A stretch of 11,608 nucleotides of DNA from Desulfuromonas sp. Lineage in GTDB: Bacteria > Desulfobacterota > Desulfuromonadia > Desulfuromonadales > SZUA-401. Of this stretch, positions 1 to 6,436 are shown piece by piece (position 1 is the first letter of the stretch; each line of letters starts with the position of its first letter). The position numbers were made by a program, and so were the translations under genes. The DNA lies in assembly GCA_002869605.1 (NCBI GenBank), contig PKUI01000138.1, positions 1 to 11,608 of the forward strand, in the 5' to 3' direction. The notes under the pieces were generated by a model that saw only the letters and a list, made by a program, of their open reading frames with translations, searched no databases and had not been told where the DNA came from.

Positions 1-149
1 ATCCATCAACTCCTAGCTTGCACTCACACCCATTTCCGACAGGCTCTGCAGCCCCTCTTGATAACGACACTTCCATCCCCTGTCAACAAACACTCACACC
101 GAGTCAGGACAAACCAAGTTCTACACGACATGCACCCCAATCTACAACA

Positions 150-185
150 TGGCCAAATTTAGCCAGTTGTGGCCGGAGGCGGCCA
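150..185. promoter_or_regulatory. Pair of 16-bp palindromes, candidate enhancer-binding-protein sites
   Basis: Two inverted repeats share the same half-sites. TGGCCAAATTTAGCCA (150-165) is a palindrome with one mismatched pair. TGGCCGGAGGCGGCCA (170-185) has perfect 6-bp arms. Both fit TGGC-N8-GCCA, and their centres are 20 bp apart, about two helical turns, so two dimers would sit on the same DNA face. They lie roughly 135 and 155 bp upstream of the start expected from the sigma-54-like promoter, a normal distance for activators of the NtrC/DctD type. The identity of the activator is unknown and no such regulator gene is in the window. Confidence 0.5.
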
Positions 186-286
186 ACTTTACCGTTGCGA
201 GACGTCGACCCACTATCCCGCCAAAGCCTAGCGACGGCCAGATTCTATGCTATTCTTTCACCGTTGCCAACCATGCAAATATCTTT

Positions 287-302
287 TGGCATCAGCGTTG
301 CT
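287..302 (+). promoter_or_regulatory. Sigma-54 (RpoN) type -24/-12 promoter
   Basis: The sequence TGGCATCAGCGTTGCT matches the RpoN consensus (TGGCAYR-N4-TTGCW) at nearly every position. The invariant GG (288-289) and GC (300-301) are separated by exactly 10 bases. Transcription would start near 313, leaving a leader of about 83 nt before the ATG at 396. TRAP and dicarboxylate transporters are often under RpoN control with a two-component activator, so the placement makes sense. Confidence is limited by the lack of any experimental start site. Confidence 0.65.
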
Positions 303-395
303 CATAGTGATGTAACCGAACAACGCAAAACATTGTTTTGAACTGACCGCAAGAGCTAAGAACAGCAAGCCCTAATTCAAAGGAGGAAAAAGAAC

Positions 396-1379
396 ATGAA
401 ACGACTCAAAAGAACCCTTGCCCTGCTGCTCGTCACCCTCATGGCGCTGGCAGCCTCCCCCGTCCTCGCAAAGGACCGTCTCGGTTTCGGCGGTGGCCCC
501 GAAGGGGGAACCTTTCAGTACTTCTCCAACGGGATCTCCTCTCGACTTTCCAAGATGCTGCCAAATGTCGAGGTTTCAAACATGGCTTCAGCCGGATCGG
601 TGGAAAATGTCCGCCGGATCAACTCGGGCGAAATTGACTTTGGCATCGCCTACTCGGGAGACACCTACCTGGCGCGTAACGGCCGCCTTACCAACGACAC
701 CAACAAGTATCCCAACGTACACGCCGTCGCCTACCTTTACGGTGCCCCGGCCCATCTAATCGTACTTGAGAAAAGCGGCATCACCAAGGTCTCCGATCTG
801 GCCGGCAAACGCGTCGCCGTCGGCGGGGCTGGATCAGGTGCGGCGGCCGCCGCGCAGCGCTACTTCGGTGCGCTCGGTCTGTGGGACAAAATGAAAGTCG
901 AATTCATCGGCTACAGCAAGGCCGCATCTGCCATCGGCGACGGCCTGATCGATGCCATGTGGGTTTTTGCCGGCTTCCCCAACAGCTCGGTGATCCAGGC
1001 TGCGGCAAGCAACAAAATCAAGATTCTGCAAACCTTTGAGGCTGGTGAAAAAGGTGGCGCTTTCGAGCAGTACCCCTTCTACGCTCCGGTAACCATCCCG
1101 GCCGGCACCTACAGCGGGGTTGACTACGAAGTAAAAACCTTCCAGGACAGCGCCCTGTGGGTTGCCAATGCCAACGTCAAGGCAGACCACGCCTACAACG
1201 CGGTCAGCAACATCTTCACCAAGGAGGGGCTCTCCTACATGGTCAAGGTCAAGAGTACCGCTAAAGCCATGTCGGTCGCCGGCGGCATCACCGGCATCGT
1301 CACCCCGATTCATGCTGGCGCTGCCAAGTTCTGGGAAGAACAGGGACTCAAATTGACGCACGAACAAATGGGCCACTGA
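396..1379 (+). CDS. TAXI family TRAP transporter solute-binding protein
   Basis: Periplasmic receptor that captures a small organic anion (class substrate typically a carboxylate or amino acid; here unknown) and hands it to the TRAP permease encoded next. The 327-aa product starts with a classical signal peptide: a basic MKRLKR start, a hydrophobic core, and likely cleavage after SPVLA at residue 25. The mature protein opens with FGGGPEGGTFQYFSNGISSRL, the glycine-rich N-terminus typical of TAXI (TRAP-associated extracytoplasmic immunogenic) proteins, and has a later segment (ITKVSDLAGKRVAVGGAGSG) also typical of the family. Length is normal for the family. The start is supported by AAAGGAGG (379-386), nine bases upstream of the ATG. 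Expression is probably driven from the sigma-54-like promoter at 287. A stem-loop after the gene may raise its expression relative to the permease, which would suit a binding protein needed in excess. Confidence 0.93.
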   Translation: MKRLKRTLALLLVTLMALAASPVLAKDRLGFGGGPEGGTFQYFSNGISSRLSKMLPNVEVSNMASAGSVENVRRINSGEIDFGIAYSGDTYLARNGRLTNDTNKYPNVHAVAYLYGAPAHLIVLEKSGITKVSDLAGKRVAVGGAGSGAAAAAQRYFGALGLWDKMKVEFIGYSKAASAIGDGLIDAMWVFAGFPNSSVIQAAASNKIKILQTFEAGEKGGAFEQYPFYAPVTIPAGTYSGVDYEVKTFQDSALWVANANVKADHAYNAVSNIFTKEGLSYMVKVKSTAKAMSVAGGITGIVTPIHAGAAKFWEEQGLKLTHEQMGH

Positions 1380-1401
1380 TTCGCCTCGAAGCTCGACTGT
1401 A

Positions 1402-1428
1402 AAGCGGGGCCGCAAGGCCCCGCTTCTT
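1402..1428 (+). terminator. GCAA-capped stem-loop between binding protein and permease genes
   Basis: Perfect 10-bp, GC-rich stem (1402-1411 with 1416-1425) closed by a GCAA tetraloop of the stable GNRA class. Only a weak pyrimidine tail (CTT) follows, not a real U-tract, so it is more likely a partial attenuator or an mRNA 3'-end stabiliser than a full terminator. It would let the binding protein be made in excess over the permease, as known for other binding-protein-dependent transporters. Confidence 0.6.
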
Positions 1429-1469
1429 AATGCTAGCAACACAACATTTTTATCTAGGCAGGTTACGCT

Positions 1470-4055
1470 ATGTCAGAACAGACCCAGGAAGAGCTACAGG
1501 AACTCCCCCCCGAGAAGCAGGACGAACTCAAAAAACTGATGGAGAAAGATTCGAAAACGTATCGCTCCCCTACCGGTTTTTTCAAATGGCTCGTCGCGAT
1601 ACTCGGCGCCGGTATGGTCCTGTTCTATTTATACACCGCTGGCCTTGCCGCAGTTGCCACCCAATACCACCGGGGAGTCTACGTTTTCGTAACCTATGTG
1701 CTGGTCTTCCTGCTCTACCCTGCGGGCAAAACGCGCATGCAGATCCCGCTTAATCTGGTGCTCGGTTTTATCTACTCTGCAGCGCTCTCTTGCTGGCTGC
1801 TGTTTGACAGCGTCGATGCCTTCCATGCAGCTTTCACTGCCGGCAGTATCGGCACCCTGGGATCGATCATTGCCGGAAGCATCATCATAGGCACCGGGCT
1901 ATTTTTCGCCGATCGCACCCTGACGGCACGCTGGCCCAGCAATCCGGCTCTTTCCGACCTGCTTTTCGCCCTCGCCTCTTCGGCGGTGGTCTATTACTGG
2001 ATCCACGAATTCGAGGTGCTCAATTATCGCGCCGGCGCCGAAACACACCTCGACGGAATGATCAGCATCATCGGCATCGTCCTCTCCCTCGAGGTTTGCC
2101 GACGGGTCCTCGGCTGGTCGATGACCTTCATCGGCATCGCCCTGTTTCTCTACGGATGGATCGGAAATGCCGCATTCATCCCGGAAGTCATAGCGCATCG
2201 CGGTTTCGGGATTGAGCGCCTCTGTACCGCCCTGTTCTTGACCACCAACGGGGTCTTCGGGGTCATGGCCAACGTCCTGGCAACCTACGTGATCCTGTTT
2301 ATTTTCTTTGGTGCCTTCCTGCACAAGTCGGGTGCCGGCAAGTTCTTCATCGACCTGCCCCTGGCTCTGGCCGGGCGCAGCACCGGTGGTCCGGCCAAGG
2401 TTGCGGTCATCGCCTCGGCCCTGTTCGGCTCGGTCTCCGGAAGCGCCATCGCCAACACCGTTTCAACCGGGGCGTTCACCATCCCGTTGATGAAACGGGC
2501 CGGCTTCAAACCTCATGTCGCCGGGGCCATCGAACCCTCGGCGTCGATCGGCGGCATGTTCCTGCCACCGATCATGGGTGCCGGCGGCTTCCTGATGGCA
2601 GAACTCACCGAGACCTCCTACGCCTATATCATGATGATCGCTGTTTTCCCTGCCCTGCTCTACTTCTTCTCGGTCTTCTGCATGATTCACTTCGAGGCTA
2701 AGAAACAGGGGCTCAAGGGGATTACCGACGAGGAGTTTCCACACTGGAAAGTAGTGCTTAAAAAAGAATGGTACTATTCACTGCCGCTGATCATCATCAC
2801 TGTGCTGATGATCATCGGCAAGTCCCCCGGCATGGCCGCTTTCTGGTCAGCCCTCTCCTGCATCGTGGTCAGCTGGGTGCATCGCGAAGAGAAGAACACC
2901 CTCAAAAACGGCTGGGTATTCATTCCCATTTCGGCTCTTTTTGTTCTGATTATCGCCCTCGACTTCATTAAACTGCCGATCGAGGATATTTTCGGTTTTA
3001 AGCTTCAGTTCTTCATCACGGCAGGTGCTACACTGTTCTGCCTGGGCGTCAGTGCCGTCCGCAAAAACATCGCCATGGACCTCAAGGGTATCTGGGAAGC
3101 GATCCAGACCGGCGCCAAGAACACCCTGATCATCGGCGCCACCCTCGGCGTCATCGGCATCATCGTCGGTACCATCTCACTCACCGGTATCGGACTCAAG
3201 TTCTCTGACATCATCATCTCGCTGGCCGGCGGCAACCTGCTCGCAGCAATCTTCCTGGTGGCGCTCGCCTCGCTGGTCCTCGGCATGGGAGTGCCGGTCA
3301 CTGCCGCTTACCTGATCACCGCGGTGCTGGCAGTACCTCCGCTGATGGAGATGGGGGTGCCAGCCCTCGCCGCACATATGATCGTCTACTGGTTCAGCCA
3401 GGACTCCAACATCACCCCGCCGGTCTGTGTGGCCGCGTATGCCGGCGCGGCCATCGCCGGCTCCGACCCGTGGAAAACCGGCTGGACGAGCTTCAAGTTT
3501 GCCAAGCTGCTCTATGTGATGCCGATACTGTTTGCCTTTACGCCACAGATCCTTTTCCAGCCCTCCTCGGCCAACATCAAGGTACCAAGCTTCGATGAAG
3601 AGATGCCGTTCGCCTCGGTAATCAAACTCAACATCGAACGGGGACAGCACTTTACAAAGGGAGACGTGGTCGCGCAGGTCCTGGTCGGTGACGACATTGT
3701 CGATGTTGCCGCGCAAAAAGAAGGTGAGGTCGTTGAGCTGAAAACCTTCGCCGGCGGCATGGTCAATGCTGGGGAAGTCATTATCGAGGGGGTCAAGCCG
3801 GCAACAGGGATGATGACCCTATCCTCGTTCTTCTCTGCCATACTGGGGACCATCGCCTTCTCGTCGCTGACCATGTTCTACTGGCTGCGCAAGACCAGTC
3901 TGCCCGAATGGCTGATGCTGGCTGCCGCAACCATCCTGCTCTACTGGCCGACGCTGTTGACCGATGCCATAGGTATCGTGTTGACCGCAATCGTGCTGTT
4001 TCTGCAGATTGCCAAAAACAAAAAGGGGCAGTCCGCTGAGCCCGCCACGGCCTGA
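1470..4055 (+). CDS. TRAP transporter permease, fused DctQ-DctM (4TM/12TM) with extra C-terminal domain
   Basis: Inner-membrane permease that imports the solute delivered by the TAXI protein, driven by an ion gradient. The 861-aa protein is the fused type: an acidic, probably cytoplasmic N-terminus (1-35), a small DctQ-like helical part (about 40-230) and a large DctM part (about 245-690). DctM signatures are clear: GSVSGSAIANTVSTGAFTIP (320-339), followed by AGAIEPSASIGGMFLPPIMGAG (351-372), and DSNITPPVC (645-653) in the second half. After the DctM part comes a soluble segment (about 705-775) with the pattern of a lipoyl/biotinyl barrel (ERGQHFTKGDVV and EGEVVELKTFAGGMVNAGEV), then two or three more helices. 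This extra region may correspond to the DUF3394 type found in some TRAP permeases. Asp occupies the place where a modified Lys would be expected. Start: ATG at 1470 with AGGCAGG seven bases upstream. Confidence 0.92.
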   Translation: MSEQTQEELQELPPEKQDELKKLMEKDSKTYRSPTGFFKWLVAILGAGMVLFYLYTAGLAAVATQYHRGVYVFVTYVLVFLLYPAGKTRMQIPLNLVLGFIYSAALSCWLLFDSVDAFHAAFTAGSIGTLGSIIAGSIIIGTGLFFADRTLTARWPSNPALSDLLFALASSAVVYYWIHEFEVLNYRAGAETHLDGMISIIGIVLSLEVCRRVLGWSMTFIGIALFLYGWIGNAAFIPEVIAHRGFGIERLCTALFLTTNGVFGVMANVLATYVILFIFFGAFLHKSGAGKFFIDLPLALAGRSTGGPAKVAVIASALFGSVSGSAIANTVSTGAFTIPLMKRAGFKPHVAGAIEPSASIGGMFLPPIMGAGGFLMAELTETSYAYIMMIAVFPALLYFFSVFCMIHFEAKKQGLKGITDEEFPHWKVVLKKEWYYSLPLIIITVLMIIGKSPGMAAFWSALSCIVVSWVHREEKNTLKNGWVFIPISALFVLIIALDFIKLPIEDIFGFKLQFFITAGATLFCLGVSAVRKNIAMDLKGIWEAIQTGAKNTLIIGATLGVIGIIVGTISLTGIGLKFSDIIISLAGGNLLAAIFLVALASLVLGMGVPVTAAYLITAVLAVPPLMEMGVPALAAHMIVYWFSQDSNITPPVCVAAYAGAAIAGSDPWKTGWTSFKFAKLLYVMPILFAFTPQILFQPSSANIKVPSFDEEMPFASVIKLNIERGQHFTKGDVVAQVLVGDDIVDVAAQKEGEVVELKTFAGGMVNAGEVIIEGVKPATGMMTLSSFFSAILGTIAFSSLTMFYWLRKTSLPEWLMLAAATILLYWPTLLTDAIGIVLTAIVLFLQIAKNKKGQSAEPATA

Positions 4056-4068
4056 CGGGGAGGAGCGA

Positions 4069-4506
4069 ATGCGGAAAATCGAACAGATCCTGTTTGCCAC
4101 CGACTTTTCGGACGCCTCGGCGCCCGCCGCTGAATATGCCCTATCCCTCGCAGAGATGGCAGGGGCTCATCTGCACGTGCTACATGTCATCAATGAGCTC
4201 GACGAGCCACAACGGGTGATGATTCCCGCAGAAGCCTTCCAGACCCTGCAACGAGAGCTCGAAACCCAGGCGATCCGCGAACTCGAAGCATTCTGCCAAC
4301 AAGCCCCACAGGGAGTCCCAACCACCCGCCACGCCGCAATCGGCAACCCGTTTCAGAAGATCCTGGAGATCTCGAAGAAAATATCTGCAGACTTGATCGT
4401 CATGGGCACCCACGGGCGAACCGGAATCGAGCAGGTCATCGTGGGAAGCACTGCGGAGCGTGTGGTGCGGCACTCTGCTATTCCGGTGCTGTCGGTACGT
4501 GCCTGA
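4069..4506 (+). CDS. Universal stress protein, UspA family
   Basis: Small cytoplasmic nucleotide-binding protein of 145 aa, the usual length for a single-domain Usp. It has the N-terminal ILFATDFSDAS strand-loop with the conserved Asp (residue 12). It also has the complete ATP-binding motif G-2x-G-9x-G-S/T near the end (Gly113, Gly116, Gly126, Ser127 in VMGTHGRTGIEQVIVGSTAE), so it should be the ATP-binding rather than the non-binding subtype. The frame is open back to 4009, but the start at 4069 is chosen because GGGGAGGA lies just before it and family homology begins at MRKIEQILFATD. It sits 13 bp after the permease stop and is surely co-transcribed. In Halomonas the Usp protein TeaD is encoded with the TeaABC TRAP transporter and modulates its activity. 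A similar regulatory role is inferred here. Confidence 0.93.
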   Translation: MRKIEQILFATDFSDASAPAAEYALSLAEMAGAHLHVLHVINELDEPQRVMIPAEAFQTLQRELETQAIRELEAFCQQAPQGVPTTRHAAIGNPFQKILEISKKISADLIVMGTHGRTGIEQVIVGSTAERVVRHSAIPVLSVRA

Positions 4507-4550
4507 CTGAGCAAGGACAGCTAACAGCCATCGGCAAACGGTTACTGCTT

Positions 4551-4581
4551 AAGGGCGAAGGCATTGCTTTCGCCCTTTTTT
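4551..4581 (+). terminator. Rho-independent terminator of the TRAP-usp operon
   Basis: Nine-bp stem AAGGGCGAA (4551-4559) with TTCGCCCTT (4569-4577), a 9-nt loop that may tighten by a G-C pair, then a run of T (4576-4581). It lies 45 bases after the stop codon of the universal stress gene and before a separate probable promoter, so it closes the operon. Confidence 0.85.
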
Positions 4582-4595
4582 CTCACCGATACATC

Positions 4596-4624
4596 TGGAC
4601 CTGTGCAGCACACTTCTTTAAAAT
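4596..4624 (+). promoter_or_regulatory. Probable sigma-70 type promoter of the LpdD-like gene
   Basis: TGGACC (4596-4601) and TAAAAT (4619-4624) are separated by the ideal 17 bp. They match the -35 consensus at four of six and the -10 at five of six positions. Transcription would begin near 4631, giving a leader of about 23 nt. The location right after the terminator supports a separate transcript. This is a pattern call only. Confidence 0.45.
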
Positions 4625-4653
4625 AGGCGAAATCTCATTTAGACAGGTCTATC

Positions 4654-5043
4654 ATGCATGAACTATTCACCCGCAACCGCGGACTTTTCAACGCCTCACT
4701 GAGTCTCCAAGCGCTGGGCGATGACCTGCAGGTGGTCATCTGGGGAGGAGAACGCCCCCATGTCGGCGCCGTCGCCGTCGCCGAACCGCGCGTCAGCCTC
4801 TCCGACCCACGGCGCACCACAGCCTCTTCCTCGGTTATCTGCCTCTCGGGACATAAGGAGGACGAACTGGCTCGGGACGCCGCCTTGCGTCTGGCCATTG
4901 TTTCTCGGGGTGCAGTCGCCGTGACCGCGGGACTTCACTGGGATCAGCTTGATGCGGACGACATCAAGAATGTACTGCAACTATGTGACGAACTGATCAG
5001 GGACGCAGAAAACTGGCTGGAAGCACAGCGGGAGGACGAATAG
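4654..5043 (+). CDS. Small LpdD-like / proteasome assembly chaperone 4-like protein
   Basis: Product of 129 aa without signal peptide or membrane segment, so probably cytoplasmic. The central part (GGERPHVGAVAVAEPRVSLSDP, then TASSSVICLSGHKEDELAR, residues 31-74) and the following VTAGLHWDQL (90-99) remind me of the small family that includes LpdD. LpdD is the third subunit of gallate/protocatechuate-type UbiD-like decarboxylases, thought to help with prenylated-flavin handling, and its fold is likened to proteasome assembly chaperone 4. This is recognition by motif memory, so moderately sure. The C-terminal third is a charged amphipathic helix. No decarboxylase (UbiD/LpdC) or flavin prenyltransferase (UbiX/LpdB) gene is adjacent, so it stands alone and could serve a different partner. 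A modest AGG lies 6 bases before the ATG. It is convergent with the MarC gene, with 19 bp between the stops. Confidence 0.75.
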   Translation: MHELFTRNRGLFNASLSLQALGDDLQVVIWGGERPHVGAVAVAEPRVSLSDPRRTTASSSVICLSGHKEDELARDAALRLAIVSRGAVAVTAGLHWDQLDADDIKNVLQLCDELIRDAENWLEAQREDE

Positions 5044-5062
5044 CCGCCCCTCGACAACCAGA

Positions 5063-5662
5063 CTACCCATGCAGCAGCAGAACGTACTGGCGGATACCGT
5101 CGAGGAGCATCTGCACCGCCAGCAGAACCAGCAGCATCCCCATCAGGCGAGCCATGGCGCGCATGCCTCGCTCTCCAAGCAGGCGCAGCAGGTAGGGTGA
5201 AAGAACCAGGATAGCGGTCACCAGCAGCCAGGCCAAAAAGAGAGCGACACTCCACTCATCCAGCCTGTTCGGTTCCGACGAACTAAGCAGAATCAAAACG
5301 GCCAAAGCCGACGGTCCAGCGACCAAAGGCATCGCCAGCGGGACGATGAAGGGATCATCGACCTGCTCCTCCTCACGTGCGTTCGCAGGAAACAACATCC
5401 GCAATGAAATCAGGAACAGCAGCACCCCTCCGGCTATATTCAGCGAGGGCTGGGAAAGCCCGAGGAAACCGAGAATGCTCTCGCCCGCCAACAGGAAGGT
5501 ACCGAGGATGGCGAGGGCGATCAGCAGTTCACGCGCAATGATGCGTGCCCTGACCCCGGGGGGATGGTCACGCAGCAGCGCGTTGAACACCGGTGCATTG
5601 CCGAGCGGGTCCATGATCAGAAATAGCGTCGTCGCAACCCTGACAATATCGTCCCAGTGCAA
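5063..5662 (-). CDS. MarC family integral membrane protein
   Basis: Polytopic inner-membrane protein of about 199 aa with roughly six helices, the usual size for MarC/YhgN proteins. The family's transport or other function is not established. The N-terminal signature LFLIMDPLGNAPVF and the mid-protein FIVPLAMPLVAGPSAL are diagnostic. The frame has no ATG start. I prefer the TTG at 5662-5660 because GAGGTGGGG (5674-5666) lies just before it and its product begins LHWDDIVR, close to where family members start. A TTG at 5680 would add six residues but has AGGA directly abutting it, a useless spacing. It is the last gene of the kinase-phosphatase-FHA gene string, 56-74 bp after the FHA gene. An imperfect hairpin lies in that gap, so co-expression may be reduced. 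Confidence 0.9.
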   Translation of the reverse strand: MHWDDIVRVATTLFLIMDPLGNAPVFNALLRDHPPGVRARIIARELLIALAILGTFLLAGESILGFLGLSQPSLNIAGGVLLFLISLRMLFPANAREEEQVDDPFIVPLAMPLVAGPSALAVLILLSSSEPNRLDEWSVALFLAWLLVTAILVLSPYLLRLLGERGMRAMARLMGMLLVLLAVQMLLDGIRQYVLLLHG

Positions 5663-5700
5663 AGTCCCCACCTCTTTCAATCCTGAAATGCGTCATTAAT

Positions 5701-5735
5701 CCTCGTTGAGACCAGATATTACCTGGCCACCGAGG
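5701..5735. other. Imperfect two-part hairpin between the FHA and marC-like genes
   Basis: CCTCG (5701-5705) pairs with CGAGG (5731-5735). Inside it CCAG (5712-5715) pairs with CTGG (5723-5726) around a 7-nt loop, with an asymmetric internal loop between the two stems. It begins directly after the FHA stop codon. No T-run follows on the minus strand, so it is not a standard terminator. It could slow transcription or protect the upstream message. Weak evidence. Confidence 0.3.
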
Positions 5736-5736
5736 G

Positions 5737-6429
5737 TTACCCCATGGAGAAGCGGAAGCGAACCTTGCCAGCCTCGATTACGTCACCACCCTTCAACGCC
5801 GTCCCCTTTTCAATCTTGACACCGTTGAGCCGCAGCTTGTCCCCGTGTTCGCCCGGAACCAGGGTGTACCCCTTGGGATCACGCGTGATATACGCCACGT
5901 TCTTCGGCGCAAAAATCCCTTCAAGACGGACCTGGGCACTCTCCCCTTTGCCGATCTCGGTAAGTCTCCCCGTCAGCTGAAACTCGGACTGGCTTGCCTT
6001 GCCGTCCTCGACCTTGAGACGCGCCGGCGGACCAGCCGCGGCCAGTTCGGCCCGATCGACAAGTTCACGCTGCTTCTCGGTATCAAGCACCATGGTCTGA
6101 TCCATGTCGAGCTCGCGGATTCCCTCACCGGCGGCCTGGCCTGCCTCGAGCATGAACACCAGGGAATGCTTGCCGATGGTCGCCGTATCTCCGTCCTGAA
6201 GACCCCACTTGCTGATCTTCTTGTCGTTGATATACGTCCCGTTGGTGCTATTGAGATCCTCGATAAAGTAATGCCCAAGTTGATTTTCGATGCGGGCATG
6301 AAAGTTGGACACCGCCAAGTTGTCGATCTGGATGTCGTTCTTGAGATTACGCCCGATGGTAATCTCGGCATTGTCGCTCTCAATGACCTTGAGGACGCTC
6401 TCGTTAAACTTCAGCAGAATGCGCAACAT
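5737..6429 (-). CDS. FHA domain protein with a degenerate second FHA-like domain
   Basis: Cytoplasmic phosphothreonine-reading protein of 230 aa. The N-terminal FHA domain (about 5-95) has all key residues: GR (26-27), the SNFH binding loop (Ser41, His44) and STNGTYIN (Asn63, Gly64, Thr65). A linker contains DQTMVLDTE (110-118), a possible phosphothreonine site. The C-terminal part (about 135-228) again looks FHA-like in its strand pattern (LTEIGKGESAQVRL, then LRLNGVKI, then GGDVIEAGKVRFRF) but lacks the Ser-x-x-His loop, so it probably does not bind phosphothreonine. The gene starts 7 bp after the PP2C stop, with AGGGG before its ATG, so it is translationally linked to the kinase-phosphatase pair. 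It is likely the output adaptor of that pair; its effector is unknown. Confidence 0.92.
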   Translation of the reverse strand: MLRILLKFNESVLKVIESDNAEITIGRNLKNDIQIDNLAVSNFHARIENQLGHYFIEDLNSTNGTYINDKKISKWGLQDGDTATIGKHSLVFMLEAGQAAGEGIRELDMDQTMVLDTEKQRELVDRAELAAAGPPARLKVEDGKASQSEFQLTGRLTEIGKGESAQVRLEGIFAPKNVAYITRDPKGYTLVPGEHGDKLRLNGVKIEKGTALKGGDVIEAGKVRFRFSMG

Positions 6430-6436
6430 GTTCCCC

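Larger units (their letters stand above)
1..395. other. Non-coding leader region upstream of the TRAP operon
   Basis: No credible gene lies here. An open frame of 107 codons (18-341, + strand) exists, but it has no good ribosome binding site, a low-complexity Ser/Thr/Pro-rich translation and no recognisable domain, and it runs through the promoter. The stretch holds two TGGC-N8-GCCA palindromes (150-165 and 170-185), an inverted repeat TGCCAA-N15-TTGGCA (arms 265-270 and 286-291) whose right arm overlaps the -24 element, and the sigma-54-like promoter at 287-302. A 10-bp direct repeat (CACTCACACC at 21-30 and 91-100) is also present and may be chance. The strong Shine-Dalgarno AAAGGAGG at 379-386 belongs to the next gene. 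No terminator of an upstream gene was recognised. Confidence 0.7.

Noticed and set aside
21..100. Direct repeat CACTCACACC (21-30 and 91-100)
   Set aside because: Only 10 bases, two copies, no regular spacing to other elements and simple composition. It may be chance and is not called as a repeat or CRISPR.
18..341. Possible small gene in the leader region
   Set aside because: No ribosome binding site, low-complexity translation, and overlap with the palindromes and the promoter.
834..1442. Open frame of 202 codons (- strand) opposite the TAXI gene
   Set aside because: Shadow of the TAXI binding-protein gene. It would run through the GCAA stem-loop and has no domain.
3582..3800. Lipoylation or biotinylation site in the permease
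   Set aside because: The Lys normally modified, in a D-K-A or M-K-M context, is absent. The fold resemblance is kept as a finding, but modification is not claimed.
4009..4068. Longer start for the universal stress protein (20 extra residues)
   Set aside because: It would overlap the permease end and has no family similarity. The ATG at 4069 has a strong Shine-Dalgarno and begins at the normal Usp N-terminus.
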